A DNA stretch of 5,249 bases from an uncultured Ruminococcus sp. Lineage in GTDB: Bacteria; Bacillota_A; Clostridia; Oscillospirales; Ruminococcaceae. Shown one piece after another: positions 3,798 to 5,249 of this stretch. Made by a program: the position numbers and the translations under genes. The stretch is taken from the NCBI GenBank assembly GCA_946629405.1, contig CAMOXW010000128.1:1-5249 (forward strand), given 5' to 3'. How positions within the stretch are numbered: the first letter of the stretch is position 1; each line of letters opens with the position of its first letter. Under the pieces are notes generated by a model. That model did no database searches and was not told the origin of the DNA. It worked only from the letters and a program-made list of their open reading frames with translations.

Positions 3798-5249
3798 TTA
3801 TTCGTTTTCGAGAGCGGTTACTCTGTCCGCTAAATCTCTGAGTGAAATATTTCCTCCGCTGTCCCTGATACGAACATCTCCGTCAGTTGTGAAGTCGCCC
3901 GTCGAGGTCTGTATCTCAGCAACAGATGCTCTTGACGATGTGCTCGCATTTTTCACGAAATGAATAGCGTTTGCACTCACATCAAGTTCAAGGTCGGTCA
4001 TACTGTTGCTCATATAGAACTCAGCCGGCGTGACGTGGTAGCCGTAATTTCCGGAGTTCAGGTCGATAACAGAAGTGTTGCCGGTCCGGGTCGTGATGTC
4101 GATACTTCCTCCGGTTATGGTCAGAGCCGACGCTTCGACATTACCATTCGGATAAACGTGGAATTTCCCGCTGCCGTTGTTGATGCTCATTGAGCTTGCG
4201 GTGACGTTGCCGTCGTTATCAACGTGGAAATAATCACCATTTTTTATCTCAACGCTGTCCAGCACTCCGGTGACGATAAAGTCCGCAACTATATGTCCGT
4301 CCATTGTAATAGCAGTGTCGAATGGACCCCCGTAGCCGTTCGACGAATAGCCAAATCCGCCGGAGTTCCAGCGCCAGACCTTCGTGGCTGTGGACTTGTC
4401 GGGCGTGTCCATTATGAGTATCTCATTGCCGTTGACTACCACATAGCCGTTGATACCGGCATTTATGAGGGCAGTCGCCGTAGCTCTGGCAGCGGAGAGA
4501 ATTCTCTGCTCCTGTTTAGGCATCTCATACTCGATGAGCCTTGTGGTTCGTGTAGCTATGTCGGTTATCCGTTCCGCCTTGTCGCCGATCTCCAGAACCG
4601 GCTTGTATGGCTTGTAGATGTCCACCGTGCGCTTCATTATGCGAAGCTCCTCGTCGATGCCCAGCAGCTCATTGCTGAACGGGTAGGTATTGCCGCAGCG
4701 GATAGACTGCCGGTCGCTGTAGATCGTTGAGAGGTCAAGAGCCTGCGCCCGGTAAGCCTTTTTTACACGGTTATTGTTGGCGAGGTAGTTCTGACCGGCG
4801 GTTTTCAGATTGGCGGCGACTGTTATATCGTCGAACACGACAGTTCCGGCGATAGGACCGTACTCAGCAAGCGCAGCCTCGTCCACCAGATAGGGCGAAC
4901 CGCTGTTGACGGAGCTTATGTCAAGGCGCTGTGCGGAGTTCTCCGGGTCGAGCTGAGAACCCAGCGGAATGAGCAGCGATACGATGTTTGAGGGGTCAGT
5001 CCTGACCTCCAGCGACTGCATATTATCGGCAAGTGCGACCTTCGTAGACGAACGGCTGCCGATCCGGTCGAGGTAGTCGAGGACGAGCGAGCCGCCTACC
5101 TTTCGTATCTGTATCTCACCGCCGAGGCGCTCGATAAGGTTGACCTTGATCTCCTCAAGCGTATTCCGGCAAGCGGCAGTCCTGCTGTGGTTATTGTCGC
5201 CGGTGATGGTGCCAAGTCCGAGGAATATGTGCTTTTCGTGGCGGCGTGC
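3798..5249 (-). CDS. Phage tail-tip protein (prophage tail endopeptidase/Tal-like), C-terminal 483 residues
   Basis: This is the tail-tip or baseplate hub protein of a siphovirus-type prophage, probably acting in adsorption and wall penetration. The frame is open from the right edge to TAA at 3800-3798, and its true start lies outside. An internal Met at 5021 is not the start, because 76 in-frame codons precede it. Visible residues 1-220 match the prophage tail endopeptidase style, including the phrase SLEVRTDPSNIVSLLIPLG (79-97). A helical stretch follows (about 223-265). Next comes the block ILIMDTPD...TKVWRWNSGGFGYSSNGYGG (277-308), which I know from Bacillota phage tail proteins, and DGHIVADFIVTGVL (317-330). 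Two repeats FHVxxxGNVxAS (341-356, 363-378) precede a beta-rich end. The final LRDLADRVTALENE looks like a short trimerising coiled coil. It leads a leftward late operon into lysis genes. Confidence 0.88.
   Translation of the reverse strand, partial: ARRHEKHIFLGLGTITGDNNHSRTAACRNTLEEIKVNLIERLGGEIQIRKVGGSLVLDYLDRIGSRSSTKVALADNMQSLEVRTDPSNIVSLLIPLGSQLDPENSAQRLDISSVNSGSPYLVDEAALAEYGPIAGTVVFDDITVAANLKTAGQNYLANNNRVKKAYRAQALDLSTIYSDRQSIRCGNTYPFSNELLGIDEELRIMKRTVDIYKPYKPVLEIGDKAERITDIATRTTRLIEYEMPKQEQRILSAARATATALINAGINGYVVVNGNEILIMDTPDKSTATKVWRWNSGGFGYSSNGYGGPFDTAITMDGHIVADFIVTGVLDSVEIKNGDYFHVDNDGNVTASSMSINNGSGKFHVYPNGNVEASALTITGGSIDITTRTGNTSVIDLNSGNYGYHVTPAEFYMSNSMTDLELDVSANAIHFVKNASTSSRASVAEIQTSTGDFTTDGDVRIRDSGGNISLRDLADRVTALENE
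4116..4229 (-). repeat. Two-copy protein repeat within the tail-tip gene
   Basis: FHVDNDGNVTASSMSI and FHVYPNGNVEASALTI, 22 residues apart, are coded at about 4229-4182 and 4163-4116. The shared pattern FHVxx(D/N)GNVxAS-x-x-x-I resembles the short beta-strand repeats of tail shafts and fibres. The DNA copies are diverged, so this is an old protein-level repeat rather than a recent DNA duplication. Confidence 0.75.

Noticed and set aside
4224..4730. Plus-strand frame of 168 codons opposite the tail-tip gene
   Set aside because: The opposite strand codes for a recognisable tail protein in a compact operon. The plus frame lacks a ribosome binding site and reads as a codon-bias shadow.
1..5249. 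CRISPR array, insertion sequence or defence gene
   Set aside because: No regularly spaced repeats, transposase frame or recognisable immunity protein was found in the window.

Overview
The window looks like a low-to-mid GC Gram-positive (Bacillota). The evidence is strong AGGAGG-type ribosome binding sites, near-consensus TTGACA/TATAAT promoters with 17-base spacers, and a T-box leader in front of a tyrosyl-tRNA synthetase gene. The protein style (TyrRS, tail protein with an ILIMDTPD...TKVWRWN block, holin/M23 pair) is what I associate with gut or rumen Clostridia such as Ruminococcus and relatives. That placement is inference, not something one window proves.

Left part (1-1341), host chromosome. 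A 5'-partial tyrS runs leftward out of the window. It is preceded by a full T-box riboswitch: promoter at 976-1004, Stem I with a UAC tyrosine specifier, and an antiterminator/terminator pair sharing bases 760-765. A gene-free stretch of about 160 bases separates it from a rightward tRNA-Thr(GGT) gene. That gene has a perfect consensus promoter, an encoded CCA and its own terminator.

Middle (1342-1740), junction zone. It holds a 12-base tandem repeat resembling integrase arm sites and a self-contained leftward transcription unit. That unit has a perfect promoter, an RBS, a 31-residue hydrophobic microprotein and a strong terminator. This is the most intriguing unexplained item in the window.

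Right part (1708-5249), the late end of a tailed-phage (probably siphovirus-type) prophage, all leftward and tightly packed. In transcription order it carries a tail-tip/tail-endopeptidase-like protein (its start lies outside the window), a 110-residue baseplate-like protein, a 55-residue unknown, and a 201-residue AT-richer candidate distal tail protein. These are followed by a three-helix holin, an M23 zinc peptidase endolysin and a terminator hairpin. Gaps are 10, 1, 15, 13 and 2 bases. The lysis module faces the 3' end of tRNA-Thr, as expected if the prophage integrated there. No integrase is visible, so the attachment site is inferred.

I found no CRISPR array, transposase, rRNA or obvious defence system. 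The possible novelty lies in the microprotein unit, the structure of the tRNA junction and the small unknown phage genes.
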